Source: Pseudomonas serbica (GTDB lineage: Bacteria; Pseudomonadota; Gammaproteobacteria; Pseudomonadales; Pseudomonadaceae). From it: a DNA stretch of 64,000 nt. This document shows, in pieces, positions 8,706 to 17,535 of this stretch (its first letter is position 1; every line of letters starts with the position of its first letter). The notes under the pieces are model-generated. The model did no database searches, was not told where the DNA came from, and saw nothing but the letters and a program-made list of their open reading frames with translations. Position numbers and translations under genes: made by a program. The stretch lies in contig NZ_JAQIYM010000002.1 of the NCBI RefSeq assembly GCF_028823535.1, positions 62,001-126,000 on the forward strand. Direction: 5' to 3'.

Positions 8706-9959
8706 TTACCAAAGCGCCAGGGTGTAACCGACGATCAATCGGTTCTCATCGAGGGCGGTCGTCAAGCCATTGCCGGAGCGGAAGGTCACGTTGCGCCAGC
8801 GCAGGCTGACGTTCTTCAACACACCGCTCTGGATGACGTAGCTGATATCGGTGTCGCGCTCCCATTCGCGCCCGTTGTCAACGGTGCCTGCCTTGACGTG
8901 GCGACCATCGGTGTAGCGGGTCATGAAGGTCAGGCCGGGAATGCCTTGTGCGGCGAAGTCATAGTCGTAGCGCAGCTGCCAGGAATCTTCCTCGGCGCGG
9001 GTAAAGGTGTTGAAGGTCACCAGGTTGACCACGTAGGGATCGCCGCCGTTGAGGAACGGAAAGGCGCTGTCGCCGGATAGCCGCTGGTAGGCGGCGCTGA
9101 CCTTGTGGGCACCTTGGGACAGGGTGAACATGCTGTTGAAGTTGCGGTTGTCGATGCGTCCGGCCTTTTCCGCGCCGTCGCCGCGGCTGTCGAAATAACG
9201 CAGGTCGCTGCGCAGGTTGAAACCGTTGCCCAGGGGCTGGGTATGCACCAGCCCGACGAATTGCTGGCGGTAAATCTGCTCGAGCTTGCCGTAGTAATAG
9301 CTCAGGTTCAGTTGCGGACTGAACGCGTAGCTGCCGCCGCCGAAGTCGAAGTGATCGCTGCTGGCGGCGGCGTAGCCGATGTCGTCGTTGCTCGACGAGT
9401 CGCGCAGGTTGGCCTTGGTCAGGCGTCCGGCATTGAGCGTCAGGCCGTCGATTTCCTGGCTGGTCAGCAAGCCGCCTTCAAAGGTCGAACTGAGCAGGCG
9501 GGTGTCGTTGTAGCTCACCACCGGCAGCAAGGGTTGCAGGGTGCCGAGTTTCAGAAGGCTTTTGGACACCCGCATCTTGCCGGTAAGGCCTAGCTCACTG
9601 TAGTTGTCATCGGGTTCATGGCTCTGCGGGCCAAAGGGCAGCAGCCCGGTGCCACGGCGATCGGAGCTGGAGTCGAGCTTGATCCCCAGTTCCCCCAGTG
9701 CGTCGAGGCCAAAACCGAAGGTGCCATTTGTGAATCCGGATTCGACACGCGCAGTGAACCCCTGGGCCCATTCTTCGGCCTTGGATTGCGGCGCGTTGTC
9801 CTGACGGAAATCGCGATTGAGGTAGAGGTTGCGCATTTCAATACGGGCCTTGCTGTCGCCGATGAAGTCGGCCATGGCGCTGGGCGCGAACAGGGGCAGA
9901 CTCAATGCGGCGGCGAGCGAAAACAGTGATTCACAAGATGCGTTACGTGCGGGCTTCAT
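8706..9959 (-). CDS. OprD-family outer-membrane porin for phenylacetate (PhaK-like)
   Basis: The protein has 417 residues and a signal peptide ending near PSAMA-DF. The mature N-terminus FIGDSKARIEMRNLYLNRDFR and repeated amphipathic beta strands are typical of the OprD family. The C-terminus LIVGYTLALW ends on an aromatic residue as expected for a barrel. Position in the paa operon between the permease and paaZ matches the phenylacetate channel PhaK described in P. putida U. The ATG at 9959 follows a GGAAT site. Substrate is inferred from operon context. Confidence 0.9.
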   Translation of the reverse strand: MKPARNASCESLFSLAAALSLPLFAPSAMADFIGDSKARIEMRNLYLNRDFRQDNAPQSKAEEWAQGFTARVESGFTNGTFGFGLDALGELGIKLDSSSDRRGTGLLPFGPQSHEPDDNYSELGLTGKMRVSKSLLKLGTLQPLLPVVSYNDTRLLSSTFEGGLLTSQEIDGLTLNAGRLTKANLRDSSSNDDIGYAAASSDHFDFGGGSYAFSPQLNLSYYYGKLEQIYRQQFVGLVHTQPLGNGFNLRSDLRYFDSRGDGAEKAGRIDNRNFNSMFTLSQGAHKVSAAYQRLSGDSAFPFLNGGDPYVVNLVTFNTFTRAEEDSWQLRYDYDFAAQGIPGLTFMTRYTDGRHVKAGTVDNGREWERDTDISYVIQSGVLKNVSLRWRNVTFRSGNGLTTALDENRLIVGYTLALW

Positions 9960-9981
9960 TATTTTTATTCCCTGCCAATAG

Positions 9982-11628
9982 TCAGTGATTGCTGGCGCCG
10001 GAGGCACCGATACCGGTCATCGAGCGGATGAACTGCGCCAGATAACGGCCGCGTTCAAGGGCTGCGCGGGGCGAGGTGTCGGTGACGGAAAACAGCCATG
10101 CACTGAAGAACGCCAGGCTCATGGAGAACAGCGCCGGGTTGGAGTAGGGGAACAATGCCTTGTCGTGATGCATCACGTTGACCCACACCGCCGGGCTGAG
10201 CACCAGCAGGACAATCGCTGAGACAAGCCCGGACAGGCTGCCGATGACGGCGCCGCGGGTGGTCAGGCCTTTCCAGTACATCGAAAGGAACAGCACCGGG
10301 AAATTCACCGACGCGGCGATGGCCAGTACCAGACCGGACAGGAAGGCGATGTTTTGCGATTCGAACAACAGGCCGAGGATGATCGCCAGCACACCGATGC
10401 ACAGGGTGGCGATTCGCGACACGCGCATTTCCTGCGCCTCGCTGGCCTGCCCCTTGCGCATCACGCAGGCATACAGGTCATGGGACACCGCCGAGGCGCC
10501 GGACAACGCGAGCCCGGCGACTACCGCCAGAATCGTGGCGAAGGCGACCGCCGAGATGAAACCCAGGAACAGGTTGCCGCCTACCGCGTGGGCCAGGTGC
10601 ACGGCGACCATGTTGCCGCCGCCGATGATTGCGCCGCTGGCGTCACGGAACGCAGGATCGGTGCCGACCATGACGATGGCGCCGAAGCCGACAATGATCA
10701 GCAGCAGGTAGAAGTAGCCGATGAAACCGGTGGCGTAGAACACGCTTTTACGCGCTTCCTTGGCATCGCTGACGGTGAAGAAACGCATCAGGATGTGCGG
10801 CAGGCCGGCGGTGCCGAACATCATGCCCAGCCCCAGGGAAATTGCGTCGACCGGATTGGACAGCAAGCCGCCGGGCGCCATGATCGCGTCGCCCTTGGCA
10901 TGCACGGCGGTGGCGCCGGCAAACATCGCCTCAGTGCTGAAGCCGAAATGCTTGAGCACCATGAACGCCATGAAACTGGTGCCGAACAACAGCATCACCG
11001 CTTTGATGATCTGCACCCAGGTGGTGGCAAGCATGCCGCCGAAGGTCACGTAGAATACCATCAATACACCGACCAGCATGACGGCGTAGAGGTAGTCGAT
11101 GCCGAACAGCAACTCGATCAGCTTGCCGGCGCCGACCATCTGCGCCACCAGGTACATCAGCGCCACGGTCAAGGTGCCGAAGGCCGAGGTCAGGCGCACC
11201 GGGGTTTGCTCCAGGCGGTAAGAGACCACGTCGGCAAAGGTGTATTTGCCGAGGTTGCGCAGGCGTTCGGCAATCAGGAACAGGATGATCGGCCAGCCGG
11301 CCAATACGCCCAGTGCGTAGAGCAGACCATCGTAGCCATTGAGGAACATCATCGCGGAAATGCCGAGGAACGAGGCTGCCGAGATCATGTCGCCGGCGAT
11401 CGCCAGACCATTCTGGAAGCCGGTCATGCCACCACCGGCGGTGTAGAAGTCGCTGGCAGAGCGGGTGCGCAAGGCAGCCCAGCGTGTCACGCCGAGGGTG
11501 AACAGCACGAACACCAGGAACATGCCGATGGCGTTCCAGTTCAGTGGTCGCGAAGCGCCGTCGGCGGCCACCGCAAAATCGGTGACCACCGCCAACGGCA
11601 GCAGGAACAGCGCGAGAAGGCGGCTCAT
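9982..11628 (-). CDS. paaL: Sodium:solute symporter, probable phenylacetate permease
   Basis: This is a 548-residue SSS-family (ActP-like) permease with about 13 membrane segments after an N-terminal signal-like helix. Family marks are [17 protein letters not shown] and the [11 protein letters not shown] segment. The ATG at 11628 overlaps the stop of the DUF485 gene (ATGA), as is usual for the yjcH-actP pair. A GTG at 11637 is an alternative start. The location inside the paa operon, ahead of the porin, makes phenylacetate the likely substrate (PhaJ/PaaL). Acetate or a related carboxylate would be the alternative. Confidence 0.9.
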   Translation of the reverse strand: MSRLLALFLLPLAVVTDFAVAADGASRPLNWNAIGMFLVFVLFTLGVTRWAALRTRSASDFYTAGGGMTGFQNGLAIAGDMISAASFLGISAMMFLNGYDGLLYALGVLAGWPIILFLIAERLRNLGKYTFADVVSYRLEQTPVRLTSAFGTLTVALMYLVAQMVGAGKLIELLFGIDYLYAVMLVGVLMVFYVTFGGMLATTWVQIIKAVMLLFGTSFMAFMVLKHFGFSTEAMFAGATAVHAKGDAIMAPGGLLSNPVDAISLGLGMMFGTAGLPHILMRFFTVSDAKEARKSVFYATGFIGYFYLLLIIVGFGAIVMVGTDPAFRDASGAIIGGGNMVAVHLAHAVGGNLFLGFISAVAFATILAVVAGLALSGASAVSHDLYACVMRKGQASEAQEMRVSRIATLCIGVLAIILGLLFESQNIAFLSGLVLAIAASVNFPVLFLSMYWKGLTTRGAVIGSLSGLVSAIVLLVLSPAVWVNVMHHDKALFPYSNPALFSMSLAFFSAWLFSVTDTSPRAALERGRYLAQFIRSMTGIGASGASNH

Positions 11629-11933
11629 CGGGCGCACTCCTGCTTGAGTTTTTCATTCAGCGGGTCGATCACGTTGTTGGCGCGATAGACATAGAAACCG
11701 GTCAGCGCAAAGGCCAGTACCACGATCACCACACCCACCAGCATGCCAACGGTGGTCACGCCGCCGCTGAGGGACTGGCCGAGGGTAGAAGGGGAGAAAG
11801 CCACCAGCAGCACGAAGCCGTAATAGATCACCAGCATGGCCAGGCTCAGTGACCAGTACAGCTTCTGCTTGCGGCGAACCAGCTGGATGAAATCCGGGTG
11901 CTGGCGGATGAGTTCTATTTCCTGGGGTGTCAT
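11625..11933 (-). CDS. DUF485 (YjcH-like) inner-membrane protein
   Basis: The 102-residue protein has two predicted membrane helices ([20 protein letters not shown] and the [22 protein letters not shown] segment). It is a DUF485 member, the small partner that precedes SSS carboxylate permeases. It overlaps the permease start by 4 bp and has a strong AGGAG site. Its function is not known; a subunit or assembly role for the permease is likely. Confidence 0.88.
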   Translation of the reverse strand: MTPQEIELIRQHPDFIQLVRRKQKLYWSLSLAMLVIYYGFVLLVAFSPSTLGQSLSGGVTTVGMLVGVVIVVLAFALTGFYVYRANNVIDPLNEKLKQECAR

Positions 11934-12000
11934 GACGCGCGCTCCTTTGTTGTTTTTGTTTTGAGTGAAACAGAGTTTTCGGGTGGATCACCGGACCCCC

Positions 12001-12086
12001 CTGTAGGAGCTGGCTTGCCAGCGAAGGCGGCCTGAAAACAAACGGTGATCTCAAGGGCCTCTTCGCTGGCAAGCCAGCTCCTACAG
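12001..12086. repeat. REPIN inside the paa operon, TGTAGGAGCTGG type
   Basis: Arms CTGTAGGAGCTGGCTTGCCA and its complement form a long stem in the 168-bp gap between paaE and the DUF485 gene. All genes around it read on the minus strand, so this hairpin lies within the operon transcript. It could stabilise the paaABCDE part of the message or reduce read-through to the transport genes. Confidence 0.85.
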
Positions 12087-12101
12087 GGGGGGTGTTGCTC
12101 T

Positions 12102-13178
12102 TTAGAGCTGGTCGAAATCCAGAACGACCTTGTCGCTGATCGGGAAGGCCTGGCACGACAGCACATAGCCCGCGGCCACCTCGTAGTCTTCCAGGGCGTG
12201 GTTGCTGTCCATTTCCACTTCGCCTTCGATGACCTTGCACTTGCAGGTCGAGCACACGCCGGCCTTGCACGAGTAGGGCAGTTCGGCGCCCTGGGCGTTG
12301 CCGGCGTCGAGGATGCTCTGGCTGTTGCGCGGCAGGTCGAAGGCCAAGGCACGGCCGTCGCTGATCACGGTGATCTGGCTGACCGCCGCATCCACCTGGC
12401 GCGCCGCCTCGCGGGCTTCACGTTTCTGCTGGCTGCCGGCGGCGGCGAACAGTTCGAAATGGATGCGCCCAGGTTGCATGCCCTTGGCCTTGAGGCTGTC
12501 GCGCACGGTCTCGGTCATTTCCTGGGGGCCGCAGATGAAGGCGGCGTCGAGGGCCTTGACGTCGAGCCAGCGGCTGAAAAGCTGCTCGCATTTCTCGGCG
12601 TTGATCCGGCCGTTGTACAGGTCGACGTCCTGCTGCTCGCGGCTGAACACGAAGATCAGGTTCAAGCGCTGCAGGTAGCGGTTTTTCAGGTCTTCAAGCT
12701 GTTCGCGGAACAGTGCGCCGGAGCTGGAGCGGTTGCCGTACAGCAGGGTGACGCGGCTATGGGGCTCGGTTTGCAGGGTGGTCTTGATGATCGACAGGAT
12801 CGGCGTGATGCCGCTGCCGGCCGCGACGGCCAGGTAGTTACCGTGGCGAGCGGGGTCGAGTTCCACGCTGAAATGCCCGGCGGGCGGCATCACTTCCAGG
12901 CTGTGTCCGGCCTTGAGCTGTTCGTTGGCAAAGGCGGAAAAACGCCCGCCGGCCACACGCTTGATGGCGACCCGCAGTTCACCGTCGTTGACCCCGGTGC
13001 AGATCGAATAGGAGCGGCGCACTTCTTCGCCGTCCAGTTGGGTGCGCATCACCAGGTGTTGGCCCTGGGTGTAATGAAAGCTGTCTTGCAGGTGCTGCGG
13101 AATCTCGAAGGCGATGGACACCGCGTCACGGGTCTCGGTGCGCACGTCCTTGATGGTCAGGCTATGAAACTTGGTCAT
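12102..13178 (-). CDS. paaE: PaaE, reductase of phenylacetyl-CoA 1,2-epoxidase
   Basis: PaaE passes electrons from NADPH to the di-iron oxygenase. The protein has 358 residues from ATG 13178 (GGAG site upstream). It starts with a ferredoxin-reductase FAD domain (RRSYSICT), continues with an NADP domain (AAGSGITPILSI, FICGPQEM), and ends with a plant-type 2Fe-2S domain with CKAGVCSTCKCKVIEG and the last cysteine in YVLSCQAFP. Open frame upstream of 13178 is a shadow of paaD and is not used. Confidence 0.97.
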   Translation of the reverse strand: MTKFHSLTIKDVRTETRDAVSIAFEIPQHLQDSFHYTQGQHLVMRTQLDGEEVRRSYSICTGVNDGELRVAIKRVAGGRFSAFANEQLKAGHSLEVMPPAGHFSVELDPARHGNYLAVAAGSGITPILSIIKTTLQTEPHSRVTLLYGNRSSSGALFREQLEDLKNRYLQRLNLIFVFSREQQDVDLYNGRINAEKCEQLFSRWLDVKALDAAFICGPQEMTETVRDSLKAKGMQPGRIHFELFAAAGSQQKREAREAARQVDAAVSQITVISDGRALAFDLPRNSQSILDAGNAQGAELPYSCKAGVCSTCKCKVIEGEVEMDSNHALEDYEVAAGYVLSCQAFPISDKVVLDFDQL

Positions 13179-13212
13179 TATTGTTCTCCAGCTGGGTCGG
13201 CCGATTCGCCGC

Positions 13213-13746
13213 TCAGATGCACTTGAAATAGTCGAACGGTTCTCGGCAATCGACGCAGCGATACAGCGCCTTGCACGCGGTTGAACCGAATTCGCTGAGC
13301 ACCTCGGTGTCGGCGCTGCCGCATTGCGGGCAGACGACCCGCGGGCTCTCACCGAGCAGGCTGCGTTTGCTGGTACTGCCTTCGGGCGGTGCGATGCCGT
13401 AGGCGCGCAGGCGTTCGCGGCCGCTGGCGCTGATCCAGTCGGTGGTCCAGGCCGGAGTCAATTTGCGCTCCAGTTGCGGCGCCTTGAATCCGCCGAGTTC
13501 CAGGGCCTGGCGGATATCGCCCTCGATCACTTCGGTGGCCGGGCAGCCGGAGTAGGTCGGCGTGACCACCACGTGCAAGTGACCCGCCTGCCAGTCCAGG
13601 TCGCGGACGATGCCGAGGTCGACCACGCTGACCACCGGCACTTCCGGGTCCATGACTTCGGACAGGATCGCCCACGCGGCGGCCAGGTCGGACGGTTGAG
13701 CCGGCCGGGCGCCGAGGTCGCTGGCGATCAGCTCACCAGGTTGCAT
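13213..13746 (-). CDS. paaD: PaaD, maturation factor of the epoxidase
   Basis: The 177-residue protein has a MIP18/DUF59 domain (about 20-110: MDPEVPVVSVVDLGIVRDL, YSGCPATEVIEGDI). A C-terminal metal-binding end follows, with CPQCGS and RCVDC cysteine pairs. PaaD is needed for activity of the PaaABCE complex, probably by iron or Fe-S delivery. The ATG at 13746 lies inside the 3' end of paaC, a 14-bp overlap that suggests coupled translation. Confidence 0.95.
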   Translation of the reverse strand: MQPGELIASDLGARPAQPSDLAAAWAILSEVMDPEVPVVSVVDLGIVRDLDWQAGHLHVVVTPTYSGCPATEVIEGDIRQALELGGFKAPQLERKLTPAWTTDWISASGRERLRAYGIAPPEGSTSKRSLLGESPRVVCPQCGSADTEVLSEFGSTACKALYRCVDCREPFDYFKCI

Positions 13747-14494
13747 CGGGGTACGCTCGGGGCAGGAACTGCATTTCGGCCAGCAGGATGCCCAGGTGTT
13801 CGCTGTGCAGGCCCTTGCGCGCATTCAGGTAGAAATAGCTCGGCGCGGACGGCACGGGCAGGGTGGCGCTGGTGAAGATCTGGTTGACCTTGGCCTGCCA
13901 CTGCGCGGCGACGCTGGCGATGCCCGGGGTGATGCCGGCTTCGCACAGGCGTTGTTCGCTGTCATCGGCAGCGATCAGTTCCACGGTGAAGCGCCAGACT
14001 TCGGGGATGGCCGCGAGCATGCGCTGGTGGCTTTCCTCGGTGCCGTCACCCATGCGCTCGATCCATTCGCCGGAGCGGCGCAGGTGGTAGGTGACTTCCT
14101 TCACCGCCTTGGCAGCGATCCCGGCAATGCGTTCGTCGCTGGACTGGCTCAGGCCCTGCAGCACCGGCAGATGCCAGGCGTCATAGAGGAACTGCTTGAG
14201 CATGGTCACCGCGAAGTCGCCGTTGGGTTGTTCCACCAGCAACAGGTTGCGATAAGCGCGCTCGTCACGACGGAACGCCAGGTGATCGGCATCGCGGCCG
14301 TCGTCCAGCAGTTCGGCGGCGTAGTCCAGCCAGTTGCGCGCCTGGCCCACCAGGTCGAGGCCGACGTTCATCAGCGCCAGCTCTTCTTCCAGGGCCGGCG
14401 CCTTGCCGCACCACTGGCACAGGCGCTGGCCCTGGATCAGGGCGCTGTCACCGAGGCGCAGCAGGTATTCGATCAGATCAGTCTTGTTGTTCAT
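13733..14494 (-). CDS. paaC: PaaC, structural subunit of phenylacetyl-CoA epoxidase
   Basis: PaaC is the ferritin-fold partner of PaaA that holds the heterodimer and lacks the full di-iron set. The protein has 253 residues from ATG 14494, which follows an AGGT site. A GTG at 14506 would add four residues. LGDSALIQGQRLCQWCGKAPALEEELALMN and KEVTYHLRRSGEWIERMGDGTEES are family segments. It sits between paaB (gap 8 bp) and paaD (overlap). Confidence 0.96.
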   Translation of the reverse strand: MNNKTDLIEYLLRLGDSALIQGQRLCQWCGKAPALEEELALMNVGLDLVGQARNWLDYAAELLDDGRDADHLAFRRDERAYRNLLLVEQPNGDFAVTMLKQFLYDAWHLPVLQGLSQSSDERIAGIAAKAVKEVTYHLRRSGEWIERMGDGTEESHQRMLAAIPEVWRFTVELIAADDSEQRLCEAGITPGIASVAAQWQAKVNQIFTSATLPVPSAPSYFYLNARKGLHSEHLGILLAEMQFLPRAYPDATW

Positions 14495-14502
14495 GGTCGA
14501 CC

Positions 14503-14784
14503 TCACATGTGCCCGACTTCGGCCGGCAGCTCGTAGAAGCTGGCATGGCGGTAGACCTTGTCGTCCGACGGATCGAACAGCGGGTCTTTTTCATCCGGGG
14601 AGGAGGCGGTGATCAGCTTTGAGGGCACCACCCACAGGCTTACGCCTTCGCTGCGACGGGTATAGAGCTCGCGAGCGTTCTCGATAGCCATGGTGGTGTC
14701 GGCGGCATGCACGCTGCCGACGTGTTTGTGGTTGAGGCCGTGCTTGCTGCGCACGAAGACTTCGAAGAGGGTCCATTCGGACAT
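14503..14784 (-). CDS. paaB: PaaB, subunit of phenylacetyl-CoA epoxidase
   Basis: This is a 93-residue protein beginning MSEWTLFEVFVRSKHGLNHK, the standard PaaB start. SVHAADTTMAIENARELYTRR and GVSLWVVPSKLI follow. PaaB is essential for the oxygenase complex and is thought to bridge PaaAC units to the reductase. A GGAG site precedes the ATG. It lies 28 bp after paaA. Confidence 0.97.
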   Translation of the reverse strand: MSEWTLFEVFVRSKHGLNHKHVGSVHAADTTMAIENARELYTRRSEGVSLWVVPSKLITASSPDEKDPLFDPSDDKVYRHASFYELPAEVGHM

Positions 14785-14812
14785 GGCGGTGTCTCCAGAT
14801 CAGGTGGCCGAA

Positions 14813-15802
14813 TCAGGCGGCGTTCTTGTTTTGTTTTTTGCGGGCGTGGGCGACGGCGGCTTCACGAACCCAGGCACCGTCTTCAATCGCCTTGCGGCGG
14901 GTGGCGACGCGCTCGGTGTTGCACGGGCCGTTGCCCTTGAGCACTTCGTAGAATTCGCTCCACTGGATTTCGCCGAAGTCGTAGTGGCCGCGTTCGGCGT
15001 TCCACGCAAGGTCCGGGTCGGGGCAGGTGCAGCCCAGCAGTTCCAGCTGCGGGATGGTCTGGTCGATGAAGCGCTGGCGCAGTTCGTCATTGCTCTGGCG
15101 CTTGATTTTCCAGGCCATGGATTGCGCGCTGTTCGGTGAGTGTTCGTCACTCGGGCCGAACATCATCAGCGACGGCCACCACAGGCGGTTGATCGCATCC
15201 TGGACCATGTCTTTTTGCGCCTGGGTACCGTGACGCATCATGGTCAGGAGGATTTCGTAGCCCTGGCGCTGGTGGAAGCTCTCTTCCTTGCAGATGCGCA
15301 CCATGGCCCGGGAGTAGGGGCCATAGGAGGTGCGCTGCAGCACCACCTGGTTGACGATCGCCGCGCCATCCACCAGCCAGCCCACGGCGCCCATGTCGGC
15401 CCAGTTCAGCGTCGGGTAGTTGAAGATGCTCGAGTACTTGGCCTTGCCGCTATGCAGCTTTGCGATTTCTTCATCACGGTCGGCGCCCAGGGTTTCCATG
15501 GCGCTGTACAGGTACAGGCCGTGCCCGGCTTCGTCCTGGATCTTGGCCATCAACTGCAGTTTGCGTTTGAGCGTTGGCGCGCGGGTAACCCAGTTGCCTT
15601 CCGGGAGCATGCCGACGATTTCCGAGTGGGCGTGCTGGGAGATCTGCCGGATCAGGGTCTGGCGGTAGGCATCTGGCATCCAGTTCTTCGCTTCGATCTT
15701 GATTTCTGAATCGATTTTCTCCTGGAAGGCGCGTTCCTCATCGGACATCTCCGAGAGGTCTTTGATGCGCTTGACGCCTGTTTCTACGAGCTGTGCGTAC
15801 AT
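14813..15802 (-). CDS. paaA: PaaA, catalytic subunit of phenylacetyl-CoA 1,2-epoxidase
   Basis: PaaA inserts one oxygen atom into the aromatic ring of phenylacetyl-CoA. The 329-residue ferritin-fold protein contains the di-iron ligand segments [17 protein letters not shown] and [16 protein letters not shown]. It is the first gene of the minus-strand operon. A GGGAGA site lies 6 bp before the ATG. An inverted repeat at 15849-15910, probably bound by PaaX, lies just upstream. Confidence 0.98.
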   Translation of the reverse strand: MYAQLVETGVKRIKDLSEMSDEERAFQEKIDSEIKIEAKNWMPDAYRQTLIRQISQHAHSEIVGMLPEGNWVTRAPTLKRKLQLMAKIQDEAGHGLYLYSAMETLGADRDEEIAKLHSGKAKYSSIFNYPTLNWADMGAVGWLVDGAAIVNQVVLQRTSYGPYSRAMVRICKEESFHQRQGYEILLTMMRHGTQAQKDMVQDAINRLWWPSLMMFGPSDEHSPNSAQSMAWKIKRQSNDELRQRFIDQTIPQLELLGCTCPDPDLAWNAERGHYDFGEIQWSEFYEVLKGNGPCNTERVATRRKAIEDGAWVREAAVAHARKKQNKNAA

Positions 15803-15848
15803 GGGGGGTCTCCCGCCGTGATTCTGTTGAAGGCATGGAGAACTTTAT

Positions 15849-15910
15849 AAGCGATACAGAAATTTATATCAAACAGAAAATGACGTGTCGTATTTAATTT
15901 TGTATCGCTT
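15849..15910. promoter_or_regulatory. Probable PaaX operator and promoter of paaA
   Basis: AAGCGATACA (15849-15858) and TGTATCGCTT (15901-15910) are perfect 10-bp inverted arms around an AT-rich stretch 47 bp upstream of paaA. The motif resembles the E. coli PaaX consensus core TGATTCGC and recurs in front of paaF and paaY. Binding by PaaX is inference. Confidence 0.65.
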
Positions 15911-15945
15911 TTGGGTTGAGCGGTCCTTCATGAAGCACCGTTCCC

Positions 15946-16037
15946 CTGTAGGAGCTGGCTTGCCAGCGAAAGCGGTGGGTCAGTCGGCAAATGAATCGAC
16001 TGGACGGATGCCTTCGCTGGCAAGCCAGCTCCTACAG
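15946..16037. repeat. REPIN between the two paa operons
   Basis: Arms CTGTAGGAGCTGGCTTGCCA and complement are separated by about 50 bp. The element lies between the paaK terminator and the paaA promoter region and may isolate the two minus-strand operons. Confidence 0.85.
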
Positions 16038-16062
16038 AGAGGGGGTGTCTGTTTTCATGAAA

Positions 16063-16093
16063 AAAGCCAAAAAAAGCCCCGCAAAAGCGGGGC
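16063..16093 (-). terminator. Rho-independent terminator of paaFGHIJK
   Basis: A GCCCCGC / GCGGGGC stem (16076-16093) with a 4-nt loop is followed on the minus strand by a run of T. It begins 17 bp after the paaK stop and is the best terminator in the paa region. Confidence 0.9.
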
Positions 16094-16110
16094 CATAAGG
16101 GGTGCAGCAG

Positions 16111-17436
16111 TCATGCTTTAGGGCGTTTGTCCATGACGTGGCAAGCCTTGCCCTCGGAACGCTTGATCGAATGGAACGGCTGCAAGACGATCCGCGAACT
16201 GATGCCGATATACGTCTTGATGTGCTTGCTCAGCTCCCCACAAACCGCCTTCTGCTGTTCATCGCTCAGGTGCTGATGCTCTGCCTTCAACTCGACATGT
16301 ACATCCACGCTGTCCAGGTTGCCATTGCGATACAGATGGATCTCGTAGCACTCGGCAAGTTGTTTGACTTTCAGCACCTGCTCCTCGATCTGCGTCGGGA
16401 ACACGTTGACCCCGCGGATGATCAGCATGTCATCGCTGCGCCCGGTGATCTTGTCGATACGCCGCATCGGCCGCGCAGTGCCTGGCAGCAGGCGCGTCAG
16501 GTCGCGGGTGCGGTAGCGGATCATCGGCAGGGCTTCTTTGCTCAGGGAGGTGAACACCAGTTCGCCCATTTGCCCGTCCGGCAGCACTTCGCCAGTGATC
16601 GGGTCGATGATTTCCGGGTAGAAGTGGTCTTCCCAGATCGTCGGGCCGTCCTTGGTTTCGGCGCATTCCATTGCTACGCCCGGGCCCATGATTTCCGAGA
16701 GGCCGTAGATGTCCAGGGCGGTGATGCCCATGCGCGCCTCGATGGCGCTGCGCAGTTCGGCGGTCCATGGCTCGGCGCCGAAGATGCCCAGGCGCAGGGC
16801 CAGCTTGTGCGGGTCGATGCCCTGGCGCTCGATTTCGTCGGCGATATTGAGCATGTAGGACGGCGTGACCATGATGATGTCCGGCTGGAAATCCTTGATC
16901 AACTGCACTTGTTTTTCGGTCTGGCCGCCGGACATCGGGATCACCGTGCAACCCAGGCGTTCGGCGCCGTAGTGCGCGCCGAGGCCGCCGGTGAACAGGC
17001 CGTAGCCGTAGGAGATGTGCACCTTGTCGCCACGTCGGCCACCCGCCGCGCGGATCGAGCGCGCCACCACGTTGGCCCAGGTGTCGATGTCGTTCTGGGT
17101 GTAGCCGACCACGGTCGGTTTGCCGGTGGTGCCGCTGGACGCGTGCAGGCGCACCACGTCATGCATCGGCACGGCAAACATGCCGTAGGGGTAGTTGTCG
17201 CGCAGGTCGGACTTGGTGGTGAAGGGGAATTTCGCCAGGTCGTCGAGGGACTTGATGTCGTCCGGGTGCACGCCCAGCGCATCGAAGCGCTGACGGTACA
17301 GCGGCACATTGTTGTAGGCGTGGTTCAGGCTCCAGCGCAGGCGTTCCAGCTGATGCTGGCGCAGCTCGTCGATGCTGGCGGTTTCCAGCGGGTCCAGCAC
17401 GGGATCCAGCACGGCTTGGGCAATTGGCATGTTCAT
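16111..17436 (-). CDS. paaK: PaaK, phenylacetate-CoA ligase
   Basis: PaaK activates phenylacetate with ATP and CoA to phenylacetyl-CoA, the first step of the pathway and the source of the PaaX inducer. The 441-residue protein has the AMP-binding loop HASSGTTGKPTVVGYT, YGLSEIMGPGVAMEC, and the C-terminal hinge RSDDMLIIRGVNVFPTQIE. I chose the ATG at 17436 (MNMPIAQ) because relatives begin MNM; ATG 17430 is the alternative. It ends the paaFGHIJK operon. Confidence 0.97.
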   Translation of the reverse strand: MNMPIAQAVLDPVLDPLETASIDELRQHQLERLRWSLNHAYNNVPLYRQRFDALGVHPDDIKSLDDLAKFPFTTKSDLRDNYPYGMFAVPMHDVVRLHASSGTTGKPTVVGYTQNDIDTWANVVARSIRAAGGRRGDKVHISYGYGLFTGGLGAHYGAERLGCTVIPMSGGQTEKQVQLIKDFQPDIIMVTPSYMLNIADEIERQGIDPHKLALRLGIFGAEPWTAELRSAIEARMGITALDIYGLSEIMGPGVAMECAETKDGPTIWEDHFYPEIIDPITGEVLPDGQMGELVFTSLSKEALPMIRYRTRDLTRLLPGTARPMRRIDKITGRSDDMLIIRGVNVFPTQIEEQVLKVKQLAECYEIHLYRNGNLDSVDVHVELKAEHQHLSDEQQKAVCGELSKHIKTYIGISSRIVLQPFHSIKRSEGKACHVMDKRPKA

Positions 17437-17464
17437 GTGTTCACTCGAATTGTTTTTGTGTTCC

Positions 17465-17484
17465 AGCCCCTGCATGCAGGGGCT
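17465..17484. other. Perfect 20-bp palindrome between paaJ and paaK
   Basis: AGCCCCTGCATGCAGGGGCT is fully self-complementary. It lies in the 99-bp gap between the paaJ stop and the paaK start. There is no U-run after it on the minus strand, so it is more likely an RNA processing or stability hairpin than a terminator. A protein-binding site is also possible. Confidence 0.5.
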
Positions 17485-17535
17485 TTGAGTGCATGCCCCA
17501 AGGATACCTCTCGGCTCCCCGGGAATCGCGATTCT

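Noticed and set aside
13179..13352. N-terminal extension of paaE by 58 codons
   Set aside because: The extension overlaps paaD, is arginine/serine-rich and unlike any PaaE; ATG 13178 has a good ribosome site.
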